Both the position numbers and the translations under genes were made by a program. Source: Paenibacillus terricola (GTDB taxonomy: Bacteria > Bacillota > Bacilli > Paenibacillales > Paenibacillaceae). Taken from it: a DNA stretch of 64,000 nucleotides. The number at the start of each line of letters is the position of its first letter. The first letter of the stretch is position 1. Shown piece by piece: positions 34,016-43,134 of this stretch. Location: contig NZ_JACXZA010000011.1 in assembly GCF_014779765.1 (NCBI RefSeq), forward strand, positions 41,949-105,948, read 5' to 3'. The notes under the pieces are model-generated. The model ran no database searches. It had not been told where the DNA came from and was given only the letters and a program-made list of their open reading frames with translations.

Positions 34016-34033
34016 GACCGGACACGGAAGCAC
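34016..34033 (+). repeat. 18-bp direct repeat, right copy
   Basis: Identical to 15867-15884. Here it lies at the start of the untranslated leader and runs into the terminator hairpin. Confidence 0.6.
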
Positions 34034-34075
34034 CGTGCGAGTAGAATGTATATTCTGCTTGCTCGGTGTTTTTTT
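34031..34075 (+). terminator. Leader terminator upstream of the 34098 gene
   Basis: Arms 34031-34047 and 34052-34068 pair at 16 of 17 positions including wobbles, then seven Ts. It ends 22 nt before the start codon, downstream of an apparent promoter. Confidence 0.75.
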
Positions 34076-34097
34076 GTCTCTCTCGAGGAGGATGGAA

Positions 34098-34841
34098 ATG
34101 TATCAGAATGTAGAATTCCCGAGGAAGGTAACGGAGAAGTGGCTAACCAAGGCGTTCGCCCCGCTAAAGGATCATTTGGATAAGCACCATTCGGATAATG
34201 AGAAGGAAATCATGGCGTGGATGGAGTTCAAGGGTAATTGGGATGGTAAGTTTATCTATGAGAATACGATGACACAGGGTCAAATTATTTTTGCTCAGGA
34301 TGGACGGGTGATCTCAATCGACGATAATGCTTTGCACTATAAATACGAGCTCGGTTATGAGCGGATTCCGGTGGTAACCGACTTTTATCACCCCAATGTG
34401 GATAAATGGATTGAACAGGTTGCAAGTAAAAAGAAGGCTTCCATCTTCCGTGAAGAGCTACGGCTGTTCTTGCAACACATTTGGGGACCGATGGCTAATT
34501 TTGATTTTAGCGACTTAAACGTCGGTTATCCGCTTCAAGGTTCGGGTTCATCGTTTTGTTTGTATGTCTATCCGTCACGATTCCACAAGCTGATCGCGTT
34601 TCAATTTGTCGGCGAGGAGATCGTGAAACGTACCTGCAGTTTGAGGCAATATCACAAGTTTGAGGAGAGCGAACGGGAATTTGCTTATCAGGGCTGGCAG
34701 CTCACGACGCTGATCCACGAACTGCTGCAATATGAGCCGGAACTATCGACGATGCGCGAAGTCATAAAGAAGGGTTTCGGGCTGGCCGACTGGCGCGTTG
34801 AAGACGATACGGAGTTTGTGCTTAGCACGAGGGTGGATTAA
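34098..34841 (+). CDS. Hypothetical cytoplasmic protein (247 aa)
   Basis: The product begins MYQNVEFPRKVTEKWL, has no signal peptide or membrane segment, and shows charged and aromatic stretches (YERIPVVTDFYHP, LRLFLQHIWGP). I do not recognise a family. GAGGAGG lies 6 nt before the ATG; a frame from 34035 runs through the leader terminator and is unlikely. It has its own promoter and a leader hairpin. Confidence 0.75.
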   Translation: MYQNVEFPRKVTEKWLTKAFAPLKDHLDKHHSDNEKEIMAWMEFKGNWDGKFIYENTMTQGQIIFAQDGRVISIDDNALHYKYELGYERIPVVTDFYHPNVDKWIEQVASKKKASIFREELRLFLQHIWGPMANFDFSDLNVGYPLQGSGSSFCLYVYPSRFHKLIAFQFVGEEIVKRTCSLRQYHKFEESEREFAYQGWQLTTLIHELLQYEPELSTMREVIKKGFGLADWRVEDDTEFVLSTRVD

Positions 34842-34868
34842 ACTGAGCACGTTGATAACGATGTTAAG

Positions 34869-34913
34869 GATGGCAGAACAAATGAGTTACATTGTTCAGC
34901 CGTCTTTTTTGTA
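34869..34913 (+). terminator. Terminator of the 34098 gene
   Basis: GATGGCAGAACAA pairs imperfectly with TTGTTCAGCCGTC, then TTTTTT. Confidence 0.65.
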
Positions 34914-35214
34914 TACCAGACTTTTCCCGATCGGATCACAAACAATTCTATTATAATAAGCCCCTTATCAGGCCCGCGAATCCTGTTCAAACCTATCTAT
35001 TTTGATCATATGGGTTAAAAATGATCATCCTAGGACGAATCAAGAATGTCTTATTGTTGCTAAGAGGAAAGCATAATACGATCTCCATGTATCTGGTTGC
35101 ATATAATCATCCTGTGAACAAGGAGGTAGCCGTCCGCCTTATCGCTTCGTGAAAGCGCTTCATCAAACTTGTAACATGTAGTATGGCACAACATCTCAAG
35201 GAGGTTATGTCTCT
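34914..35214. other. Upstream region of the SLH-anchored lyase
   Basis: No ORF is seen. It contains the cre-like box at 35150 and the AAGGAGG ribosome-binding site at 35198-35204. Confidence 0.4.
35150..35163 (+). promoter_or_regulatory. Candidate cre (CcpA) box of the SLH-anchored PL11 gene
   Basis: TGAAAGCGCTTCAT matches 13 of 14 positions of TGWAARCGYTWNCW and lies 51 nt before the start codon. Confidence 0.6.
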
Positions 35215-38200
35215 ATGCATGCTACAGCACATAGGGCTGTAAAGAAGAGGTTAAGCGTCAAAGTAACCAGCCTATTATTGAGTCTGGCACTAGTTGTTCC
35301 GGTTATCCCTCAAACGGTATTGGCTGCTGATGGCGGTTCGACAACTGTCGCTTTGACCCAAGTGGGAAGTGTATTGGACTTTGAGAATGGCGAGCTAGCA
35401 GGGACAGTCACTGGTGCTCCGGCAACCTCAGGATCTGGTTCAATTACGGTAGCGGACATGGGCTCCAAAGTGCTTCGTATTCAACCGCCAGGATCCGATA
35501 CCGATTCGAGTACGGCGAAACAAGCAAGTTATTGGTGGACGCTTCCCCTTAATAGCGGAGAATATGACCTTACCGGCAAAGATAAGGTTGAAGTTACCTT
35601 TGATTGGTGGGTTGATATTACCCGCCCTAGCGCAAACTCGCTTGACGTTCGTCTTAACGACGATATGGATCAAGTCGTAACGCTTCGAACTTCCGGAGGA
35701 GGTACGAATGCGAACTCACCGGCAACGGTATCCTTTTACACCGGCAATATGGCTGCTAATAATGCTCCGGCAACAGGCACCGCCACTAATGCGCTAACAG
35801 AAGTACCGCGGCTGACGAAACTTACGGCAACCATAAACGTTGATCTTCTGGCGCAAGTAGCTTCAATCAGCGTTAACGACGGTGGTTCAAGGGCATATAC
35901 CACGCCACAGCCGATCGCAATAGGTTCCGATAAGCTGACCAGCTTGAGCATCGGCGCGAGCCGGGCAAGCGGACAGAACTGGGCAAGGTTTAATGCGGTT
36001 ACGGGCGTTGATTGGGATGAGAGCACCTACGGGATGCGTGTAGATAACATCATCTTCAAAGCTGCTTCATCCGGCGATGTCAAACCGATCATTAACCCAA
36101 GTGAAATAACGATAACTCCAACCTCTGCTAATCTGGAATATGGAGCAGGTTCGCTTGCGGACAAGCACTCGGCCACATTCAGTGCAGCTGTCATGCCTAT
36201 TAATGCAACAGATAGAACGTTCACATGGTCGATCAGCGATGACAGCATCGCCACTATAAATGTTAACGATGATAACAGCGTAACTGTTACTGGCATTGGT
36301 GCGGGTGATGCTAATCTTATAGCTACGTCTAATATGGACGGCACTATCAAGGGCAGTGTGCCGATCAATGTCAAATATGTACCATCGATTACTGAACCAA
36401 CGCCAGATTTCTCCGCCCTATTAGCGGAAGGGTACACGCAGGCATTCGGCAGCAATTTCGCCGGTGACGATGCAACCCCACTGTGGATATTCGCTGGTGG
36501 CACCTACCACAAACTCGCTAGAGAAGATGTTCCTCAGATCAATAATTATTTCAGATTTGATGCAGCCGGCTCCGGTAATCGCGGCGGTAAGGGAGATTTG
36601 CCTCACGCCGTTTACGGCAGTAAGGTTTATGTCAATTTAGACTGGAAGGTTCCGGCGGTTACCACGGCACAGAATACGTTTAACCTAAGCTTCCAGGACG
36701 GAGCCAATGTTCTGCTTAGTTTAAGAACTGGCACGTGGAACGGCGCAAGGACAATAGGCGCTTTTGCAGGGACTCTGCCAGGGCCGACCGGCTCGGATCC
36801 AGCTTATTTCTGGAGCAGCGACCGTTACCATGCGTTTACTTATAAAGATGTTAATGTGTGGTATAAGGTAGGCATAGAGTTTGATTTCGATACGTTGACT
36901 GCTGCGGTATCCCTTGTTCCTAGGGATAATGCTGCCGCGGTGCCATCGGTGGTGACGGTACCTTTCGAGGGAAATCAAATAAGCTCCTTTGTTCTTACCG
37001 GTGAGCGCGCGGGCGGGAATAACGTCGACGTTACGGATAATGGCGTTGATAACTTGTATTTCTTTACGAAGCCGCTTTCAGCGGACACGATAACGGAAGT
37101 GCTGCCGTATGACTTCTTGCCGGAGCGTCCCGCAACGGCGGACAGCAACACGCAACAGAGCTGGTATAAGACTGTTTATATCGGGGATGCAGCTGACGAG
37201 GCAGGGCTTAATCTACCGGCTACAATTAATGTTAAGCTGGCGGACGGCAGTACAGCCGAGGTAGGCGTAACTTGGGCATTAACAGAAGCTCCATGGTCTA
37301 CGCCAGCTGCGACACTCGTTTACGACCCGAATAAACAAGGCGTATTCACCTATGTAGGCACGCTTACAAGCGTTCCTGACGTAGCGGTAAACCGAATGGC
37401 AGTAAAAGCGAAACTTTACATTGAGAACCGCAATAAAGATAAAGCGACTACTGAGCCGCTCTCCATGGAATGGCTGGACAGAGGGGTGGTAGCCGTTCCG
37501 GTAGATAGCGGACAAGGCATACTTGTAACATGGCGTTTGCTCGCTTCGGAATACAACAAAGGTTTAACCTTTAACGTGTACAGAAACGGTGTCAAAGTTA
37601 ATGCATCACCGGTTGCTACGCTGGATTATGTTGATGCTGGCGGTAAAGCCGGAGACCAATACGAAGTAGAGACGATTAATACCGGTTCAATAAGCGAACC
37701 TGCAACTGCATGGACTAATAATTACATTGACATTCCATTGCAGAAGCCAGCAGATCGTCCGAACCCGGCGCTTGCTTATGGCGCGACATCCAATGCGGAA
37801 CCGATTAAATACACAGCTAATGACACCTCGGTTGCGGATGTTAACGGAGATGGAAAGTATGAAATTCTAGTCAAATGGTATCCGTCTGAGGCTCAGGATC
37901 CGGGCCTGACAAACAGACATACCGGCGAGACGATATTCGATGCTTATACCCTTGAGGGCAAGCTGCTGTGGAGAATCAACCTGGGTATCAATATCGTGTC
38001 CAGCGCGCATCATAGCGCGTTCAACTTCTATGATCTGGATCAGGACGGCAAAGCGGAGTTCACGGTTAAGACTGCTGACGGAACCAGGGGTTACCTTCCT
38101 AAAGCGGATGGTACAATCAATGACCTGACAGATACGCCAGCTTGGACTCTAGGCGACCCGACAGCGGTATGGGTAGGCGGTCTTAAGAACCCGGCAAACG

Positions 38201-40443
38201 GCAACAAAGTCAACGATACGGCGCTTGGCCGAGTTGCATCCGGCCCGGAAACATTTACGGTGTTTAACGGTGAGACAGGAGCGCCGATTGATACAGTCGA
38301 CTATTTTGCACCGTACAATATCACATCCAATTGGGGCGACACCAACAATAACCGCAGCGACCGCTTCAACGGAGCGGTAGCGTATATGCCGAAGAATGGA
38401 GAGCAGGGTGCGGCGCCTTATCCTACAGTGATCGAGGTACGCGGTCACTACGGTCCGCATTTTGCAGCTGCCTATCAGTACATCGACGGTAAGATCGAGA
38501 AAATTTGGACGTTTAAATTAGCGGATTGGAACGCCGGCAGTAATCAGGGCAATCATAACGTACAGATTGCCGATGTGGATCAAGACGGTTATAGCGAGGT
38601 TGTGCTTGGCGGCGTCACGCTGGACCAAGACGGAACACTGTTGTGGAGCACCAACGGAACTAGGGGCACAGCAGCTGCAGGTCACGGAGACGCGCTGCAT
38701 GTAGGCGCTATGGTACCGAACAGCGACGAGATCTATGTGTTCCAGCCACATGAAGCCGGACCTCCTAACAACGTAACCCTAGTTAAAGGCTCCACAGGGG
38801 AACCTGTATGGACGTATGCAGCTAACTTTGGTGATGTCGGGCGTGGCGTTGCAGCCAATGTAACTCCTTTGCCGGGCTACGAGGTCTGGGCAGTAGGAAC
38901 GCCTATGTACAATATTATGAGCGGCAAGGTTATTACAGGCGATGTAGGAGACATTGGCGTAGCTAACAAGGCTCCTGTTAACTTCATCCTGTATTGGGAC
39001 GGAGACTTGCTTAGCGAGTTCTTTGATGGGCCAGACAACCTGAACTCACCCAACCCTCCATCCATTAAGAAGTTCAATTATGATGTGGAAACGGGGAACA
39101 GCGAGCTTACAACGCTGCAGACTTTGACTGGAACCTATTCCAACAACGGAACAAAGGCGAATCCAAGCCTTATCGCCGATATCTTCGGAGACTGGCGTGA
39201 TGAGGTTCTTGTTCGCACGAACGACAATAATGCTTTGAGAATCTACACAACGAATATTCCGACGGACAATGTGATTTATACGCTGATGCATGATCCGGAA
39301 TATCGCTTGGCTGCGAACTCGCAGAACGCGATGTACAATCAGCCGGAGCATTTGAGCTTCTACCTAGGGGAAGACATTCGCTCCGATGTTCAAGCTATGA
39401 AGCTTCCTACGCCGAACCTCTACTATACGGTAGAGAATTCTACGCTCTCGACGGCGACGGCAACGTTCTATACGGATGCCAAAGCTGACGTCACGGTGAC
39501 GGCAACACTAAAAGGTAATAAGCTTACGGGAATCAAGAAAGGCGATACTGCACTTGCCGACACCGACTACTGCCTCGTTGATGCAACTGCGGATGGCAAA
39601 CAGGTGATTACGATCAAGAGCAGCTATTTGGCAACGCTGTCGAATGGTGATGTCTTAACCTTCTTGTTCAGCGAGGGTGGACCTGCGACACTGAAGATTA
39701 ACGTGACGACGACGTATACGCCGACGCCGACTCCGACTCCGGTAACTCCGACGGACCCCGGCGCCACACCAGAGGAAGGTTCTGAGACAGATTCAGGCAC
39801 GCAGACGCCTACTCCTGAGAAGCCGGCATTAAACAACGACATCGCGAACGCAGAGCAGATCAAAGCTAGGCTGCTGCAAGCGTTGCAAGAGAATCCGCCA
39901 GTCAACTTCTCTGACGTGCCAGCGAAGTATTGGGCTGCCAAAGCGATCGAATATGCTGCGCAGCTTGGTATTGTCGAAGGTAAGTCTAACGGCAAGTTTA
40001 AAGGCTCGGATCATGTAACGCGCGCTGAATTCGTTGCGATGATCGTCCGTGCTTTAGGTATTGATACGACAGGGGAGAACGGTTCCTTCTCCGATACGGA
40101 TGGTCACTGGGCGGATGCCGCTATCAGAGCCTTGCATCGTGCAGGAATCGTACAGGGTACAGGCAAAGGCGCATTCAATCCTGATCAAGAGATCACTCGT
40201 GCCGAGATGTCCGCAATTCTAGCTCGCGTACTGAACATGAGCGCAGCTAACGGGGCATCGAAGTTCTCCGACATCAGCGGTCATTGGGCTGCTGGCAATA
40301 TCAATCAGCTTAGCCAAGCAGGCATCGTGAACGGTGTCAGCGCCGGCAAGTTCGCACCGAACGATACCGCTACTCGCAATGAGTCGGTGACAATTATCAT
40401 GCGGATGCTGAACATCGTGCTTGATCTTGGGCTTGATCTGTAA
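35215..40443 (+). CDS. Cell-surface rhamnogalacturonan lyase, PL11, with Ig-like, X2 and three SLH domains
   Basis: This 1742-aa modular enzyme degrades rhamnogalacturonan I while attached to the cell wall. Order: signal peptide (about 1-38); a beta-rich module (about 45-285); a Big_2-type Ig-like domain (about 295-390); a second beta-rich module (about 400-620); an Ig-like stretch (about 635-740); the PL11 catalytic domain (about 747-1400, opening MEWLDRGVVAVPVDSGQGIL, with DVNGDGKYE and DLDQDGKAE loops); a CBM_X2-like domain (about 1405-1490); a Pro/Thr linker; and three SLH repeats (about 1560-1742). SLH domains bind pyruvylated secondary wall polymer. AAGGAGG lies 10 nt before the ATG. 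Confidence 0.93.
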   Translation: MHATAHRAVKKRLSVKVTSLLLSLALVVPVIPQTVLAADGGSTTVALTQVGSVLDFENGELAGTVTGAPATSGSGSITVADMGSKVLRIQPPGSDTDSSTAKQASYWWTLPLNSGEYDLTGKDKVEVTFDWWVDITRPSANSLDVRLNDDMDQVVTLRTSGGGTNANSPATVSFYTGNMAANNAPATGTATNALTEVPRLTKLTATINVDLLAQVASISVNDGGSRAYTTPQPIAIGSDKLTSLSIGASRASGQNWARFNAVTGVDWDESTYGMRVDNIIFKAASSGDVKPIINPSEITITPTSANLEYGAGSLADKHSATFSAAVMPINATDRTFTWSISDDSIATINVNDDNSVTVTGIGAGDANLIATSNMDGTIKGSVPINVKYVPSITEPTPDFSALLAEGYTQAFGSNFAGDDATPLWIFAGGTYHKLAREDVPQINNYFRFDAAGSGNRGGKGDLPHAVYGSKVYVNLDWKVPAVTTAQNTFNLSFQDGANVLLSLRTGTWNGARTIGAFAGTLPGPTGSDPAYFWSSDRYHAFTYKDVNVWYKVGIEFDFDTLTAAVSLVPRDNAAAVPSVVTVPFEGNQISSFVLTGERAGGNNVDVTDNGVDNLYFFTKPLSADTITEVLPYDFLPERPATADSNTQQSWYKTVYIGDAADEAGLNLPATINVKLADGSTAEVGVTWALTEAPWSTPAATLVYDPNKQGVFTYVGTLTSVPDVAVNRMAVKAKLYIENRNKDKATTEPLSMEWLDRGVVAVPVDSGQGILVTWRLLASEYNKGLTFNVYRNGVKVNASPVATLDYVDAGGKAGDQYEVETINTGSISEPATAWTNNYIDIPLQKPADRPNPALAYGATSNAEPIKYTANDTSVADVNGDGKYEILVKWYPSEAQDPGLTNRHTGETIFDAYTLEGKLLWRINLGINIVSSAHHSAFNFYDLDQDGKAEFTVKTADGTRGYLPKADGTINDLTDTPAWTLGDPTAVWVGGLKNPANGNKVNDTALGRVASGPETFTVFNGETGAPIDTVDYFAPYNITSNWGDTNNNRSDRFNGAVAYMPKNGEQGAAPYPTVIEVRGHYGPHFAAAYQYIDGKIEKIWTFKLADWNAGSNQGNHNVQIADVDQDGYSEVVLGGVTLDQDGTLLWSTNGTRGTAAAGHGDALHVGAMVPNSDEIYVFQPHEAGPPNNVTLVKGSTGEPVWTYAANFGDVGRGVAANVTPLPGYEVWAVGTPMYNIMSGKVITGDVGDIGVANKAPVNFILYWDGDLLSEFFDGPDNLNSPNPPSIKKFNYDVETGNSELTTLQTLTGTYSNNGTKANPSLIADIFGDWRDEVLVRTNDNNALRIYTTNIPTDNVIYTLMHDPEYRLAANSQNAMYNQPEHLSFYLGEDIRSDVQAMKLPTPNLYYTVENSTLSTATATFYTDAKADVTVTATLKGNKLTGIKKGDTALADTDYCLVDATADGKQVITIKSSYLATLSNGDVLTFLFSEGGPATLKINVTTTYTPTPTPTPVTPTDPGATPEEGSETDSGTQTPTPEKPALNNDIANAEQIKARLLQALQENPPVNFSDVPAKYWAAKAIEYAAQLGIVEGKSNGKFKGSDHVTRAEFVAMIVRALGIDTTGENGSFSDTDGHWADAAIRALHRAGIVQGTGKGAFNPDQEITRAEMSAILARVLNMSAANGASKFSDISGHWAAGNINQLSQAGIVNGVSAGKFAPNDTATRNESVTIIMRMLNIVLDLGLDL

Positions 40444-40464
40444 GGGCAGTTATATCTTCAACCG

Positions 40465-40500
40465 AAATCCACTACCGCATGCGGTAGTGGATTTTTTTTT
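40465..40500 (+). terminator. Terminator of the SLH-anchored lyase gene
   Basis: AAATCCACTACC (40465-40476) pairs with GGTAGTGGATTT, loop GCATGC, then ten Ts. The stem and loop resemble the ssrA terminator. Confidence 0.9.
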
Positions 40501-40622
40501 CTGCAGTTTGCAGCGAAAATAGCGGAAGTGATGTTATGGTAATTGAGTGATAAAATGACTGATGCGATTCGAAGGTGATTAATAGGAGACAGGCCGGAAT
40601 GATGAGGAGTGGAGGATAAACT

Positions 40623-41408
40623 TTGAATGGGTACATACGCGTAAAATCGCTGCTTGCAATCGTTATTTTGCTGTTGTACAGCAGTTGTAGTAATCCAGAA
40701 GCGCCTGATTATAACGATGAGGATAATCAGGGCGGTGGAAAGAGCCTGGTTCTTGCAGACTTGAATGGGGATAAGGTGAACGATCAGGCATCGATCACCC
40801 TGGAGGGGCAGAATATCAACCTGCAAGTAGAGGTTCAGCGGGCGGTGATTAAATTAGAAGGATCCATGCTGGAACAAGATACGCATCCTTTTTATGAAGA
40901 GCCTAGTATACATCTACTGAACGAGAAGGATTCCAACCATAAGCTAATCCTTGTAAGCGTCCTATGGAATACGAATAAAATAGGGACAAAAGCTGACCTG
41001 TGGGTCTTTACATATGATGAAACCGGTCTAGTGAAAGTATGGGATAGTAACACAGACGGTAGGGTGGAATTGGCATATACCGTTTCGGACTATAGGGATG
41101 GAGAAGTGAGTTTAGAAATCCCGAGACTCTCCCTGTCTACTCGAGTACCTATTGATGAGGCTTACTATGAGGGGTATTTGAGCGCACATTCTGAAGGGAT
41201 CATTGAAGAGACAACAACTAGTATGTACGAGATCAGAGACTTTGATAATGATAATACCCCTGAGCTAATAATCGAGAAAGTAGTATCTACAGGCGCGGTA
41301 GAGTGGTTACCATTCCGAAGAGTGCTTGAAGTATATCAAATCGCCAACGATGAATTGCATCTGCTAAAAGTTATCCCTAGAGACAATATTCCCGAACAAT
41401 CTCAATAG
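40623..41408 (+). CDS. Putative lipoprotein (261 aa), hypothetical
   Basis: A TTG start after GTGGAGG gives MNGYIRVKSLLAIVILLLYS followed by SCS, a lipobox-like cysteine. Two acidic loops, LADLNGDKVNDQ and IRDFDNDNTPEL, resemble the FG-GAP/EF-hand-like motifs also seen in the lipoprotein at 29529. No enzymatic motif is recognised. The gene stands alone after the lyase terminator. Confidence 0.7.
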   Translation: MNGYIRVKSLLAIVILLLYSSCSNPEAPDYNDEDNQGGGKSLVLADLNGDKVNDQASITLEGQNINLQVEVQRAVIKLEGSMLEQDTHPFYEEPSIHLLNEKDSNHKLILVSVLWNTNKIGTKADLWVFTYDETGLVKVWDSNTDGRVELAYTVSDYRDGEVSLEIPRLSLSTRVPIDEAYYEGYLSAHSEGIIEETTTSMYEIRDFDNDNTPELIIEKVVSTGAVEWLPFRRVLEVYQIANDELHLLKVIPRDNIPEQSQ

Positions 41409-41619
41409 AAGTGGTAAGGACCTTTATTAACACCTTCAGCCTATTTCCGTATCGCAGTATGCGGGGGCGAACAGAGGGTGTTTTTGACTATGTTTGGTCC
41501 TGAGAGGCCCATGTCCGTTTGTCGAAAGGGTGAAAAAAAGGAATAAATTAACGAAATTTTATAGTCTAATCGGTAAAAATAGCCTATAATGTAACAAAAG
41601 AACTAGGAGCTTGGACACC

Positions 41620-42129
41620 ATGTACGAAGCGTTTTCTGTTTGTGCTACCGAGATGTATCAACGGAAGTACATCGACTTTTTGTTGACTCATTATGAGGGC
41701 TTAAGGCTGCCGTTTCCTTTTCCTGTCGCGTTCGGCTTTATTGCGAGTCCCATTCTTATGGCGAATGAATGCTTCTTGTGCTTGGATGACGATGGGGAAG
41801 CTGTTGGCGCATTCAGCTATATCCACGGTACTGGCGAAGGTAACTATGAGGATCGACATATTGTACAGCTTCAGGTTGCTTATCTAGCAGAGACGCATAG
41901 GTGCACGACATTGTTCCTTCAAGGTCTGTACACACTTGTGGAGCATTTGAACGAGCTGGGCGAAGAGGTATCGGAGCTAGTATTTTGGACGGGGACGGAT
42001 GACTATACGACAAGGCTGTTCGGTAAGTTCGCCGAGCGGACAAGCATAGGGGAGTCGGTTGTCGGGTACCGTGTTGCGTTGGATAAGCTAAGCAGCTACT
42101 TAGCAAGGTTCAAGCGCAGATTGTCATGA
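41620..42129 (+). CDS. GNAT-fold-like hypothetical protein, paralogue 1
   Basis: This 169-aa protein has the alternation of strands and helices expected of a GNAT acetyltransferase (ECFLCLDDDGEAVGAFSYIH, IVQLQVAYLAETHR), but no clear acetyl-CoA P-loop. The C-terminus (LFGKFAERTSIGES ... ALDKLSSYL) matches the next gene, so the two are paralogues. ATG at 41620 after TAGGAGC is preferred over a TTG at 41611. Function unknown. Confidence 0.7.
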   Translation: MYEAFSVCATEMYQRKYIDFLLTHYEGLRLPFPFPVAFGFIASPILMANECFLCLDDDGEAVGAFSYIHGTGEGNYEDRHIVQLQVAYLAETHRCTTLFLQGLYTLVEHLNELGEEVSELVFWTGTDDYTTRLFGKFAERTSIGESVVGYRVALDKLSSYLARFKRRLS

Positions 42130-42157
42130 CATGCATGAGAGCAAGGAGGAATGAGTA

Positions 42158-42670
42158 GTGGGACGTCTCTACGCGACACCATGTAAACAGGATAAGGACT
42201 ATGCGAGATTCGCCAGCTACTATATCGAGCACAGCCACGAGTTTGACGAACATTATCCTTTTCAAGAGGCGATTGTGCATCTGGTTGTCTCATTGCACGA
42301 GAGTCGGATTCATTTGTTTGATGACGAGAATGGTAAGCTGCAGGGCTTTATTCAATATCGTTACGAGGCAGATCAGGATACGGTATTTATAGAATCTAGC
42401 ATTGTATCGCCCGCATATCGCAGCGGCCACGCTTTCTATAAAGGCTTCGGAGATTGGCTGCGTCAAGTTATAGAGGAAAACAACGATGTTCGTTGGGTCC
42501 GACTCCATGTGCGAGCAGACCATGGCTATCTCAACCGATTGTACGCTAAGTTTGCTAAGCGAATAGGTGAGAGGGAGAGTAATGGCCGATTAGAGGCTGT
42601 GTACGAGTCAGCATGCGATGATCTAAGGCGGTATTTAAGACTCGACACCTTATCAAATGATATTAAGTAA
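42158..42670 (+). CDS. GNAT-fold-like hypothetical protein, paralogue 2
   Basis: This 170-aa protein starts at a GTG with AAGGAGG upstream. RIHLFDDENGKLQGFIQYRY and SSIVSPAYRSGHAFYKGFGD follow the beta4/P-loop layout of GNAT enzymes more closely than paralogue 1. Its end (LYAKFAKRIGERES ... DDLRRYL) aligns with that protein. It lies 28 nt downstream of paralogue 1 and 15 nt before a 39-codon ORF. Substrate unknown. Confidence 0.72.
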   Translation: MGRLYATPCKQDKDYARFASYYIEHSHEFDEHYPFQEAIVHLVVSLHESRIHLFDDENGKLQGFIQYRYEADQDTVFIESSIVSPAYRSGHAFYKGFGDWLRQVIEENNDVRWVRLHVRADHGYLNRLYAKFAKRIGERESNGRLEAVYESACDDLRRYLRLDTLSNDIK

Positions 42671-42685
42671 AGGAGGTGACAAACT

Positions 42686-42805
42686 ATGTACCCACCGAGA
42701 CCAGATCTTAAAGAAGTCGTGAAAGGCAGCGGCTTTGGCCGTATCATCCTCGACGCTCTGAAAGCAAACGAGCAAGTAAGAACTTCCGCAGCAGCGGCGA
42801 AATAA
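42686..42805 (+). CDS. Small ORF (39 aa) with strong ribosome-binding site
   Basis: MYPPRPDLKEVVKGSGFGRI is followed by a short helix and an ASAAAA-like tail ending AAAAK. AAAGGAGGTGA, a full anti-Shine-Dalgarno match, lies 6 nt before the ATG, stronger than for most genes here. It is co-directional with two GNAT-like genes and followed by a good terminator. It has no Cys or membrane segment. I do not recognise it. Confidence 0.65.
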   Translation: MYPPRPDLKEVVKGSGFGRIILDALKANEQVRTSAAAAK

Positions 42806-42822
42806 TCGCTAGCTAGCGCAAT

Positions 42823-42878
42823 GGGGGCTGTCCCAACTGTCATCTAGTATGACGTTTGGGACAGCCCCTTTCTCTTTT
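42823..42878 (+). terminator. Terminator of the GNAT/small-ORF operon
   Basis: GGGGCTGTCCCAA and TTGGGACAGCCCC form a long stem, followed by TTTCTCTTTT. Confidence 0.85.
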
Positions 42879-42947
42879 GACAAGCCGGATGTCATTGAAG
42901 CGACGGAGAACGGGGAAACCTTGCAGTATAGCAAAATCAAAAACTAA
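42879..42947 (+). pseudogene. Possible C-terminal gene remnant
   Basis: A frame reads DKPDVIEATENGETLQYSKI then KN and a stop, codon-like in composition and followed directly by a perfect terminator, but no upstream gene exists. It looks like the last 22 codons of a lost gene. Confidence 0.35.
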
Positions 42948-42956
42948 CAGTACAGA

Positions 42957-42985
42957 ACCTGATCATATATGATCAGGTTTTTGTT
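42957..42985 (+). terminator. Orphan terminator
   Basis: AACCTGATCA and TGATCAGGTT with a 4-nt loop, then TTTTT. Confidence 0.75.
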
Positions 42986-43134
42986 ATAATTATTTCCAAA
43001 TAAAGTGTATTGCTAGTCAAATCACTAATTATACTGTTACATTATCTTAATATACCCTTGTTGACCTATATGAATTCACCATGGATAATTGTGAAAGTAT
43101 ATACTTATATGAGAATGGATAGAGGTGTTCATCT

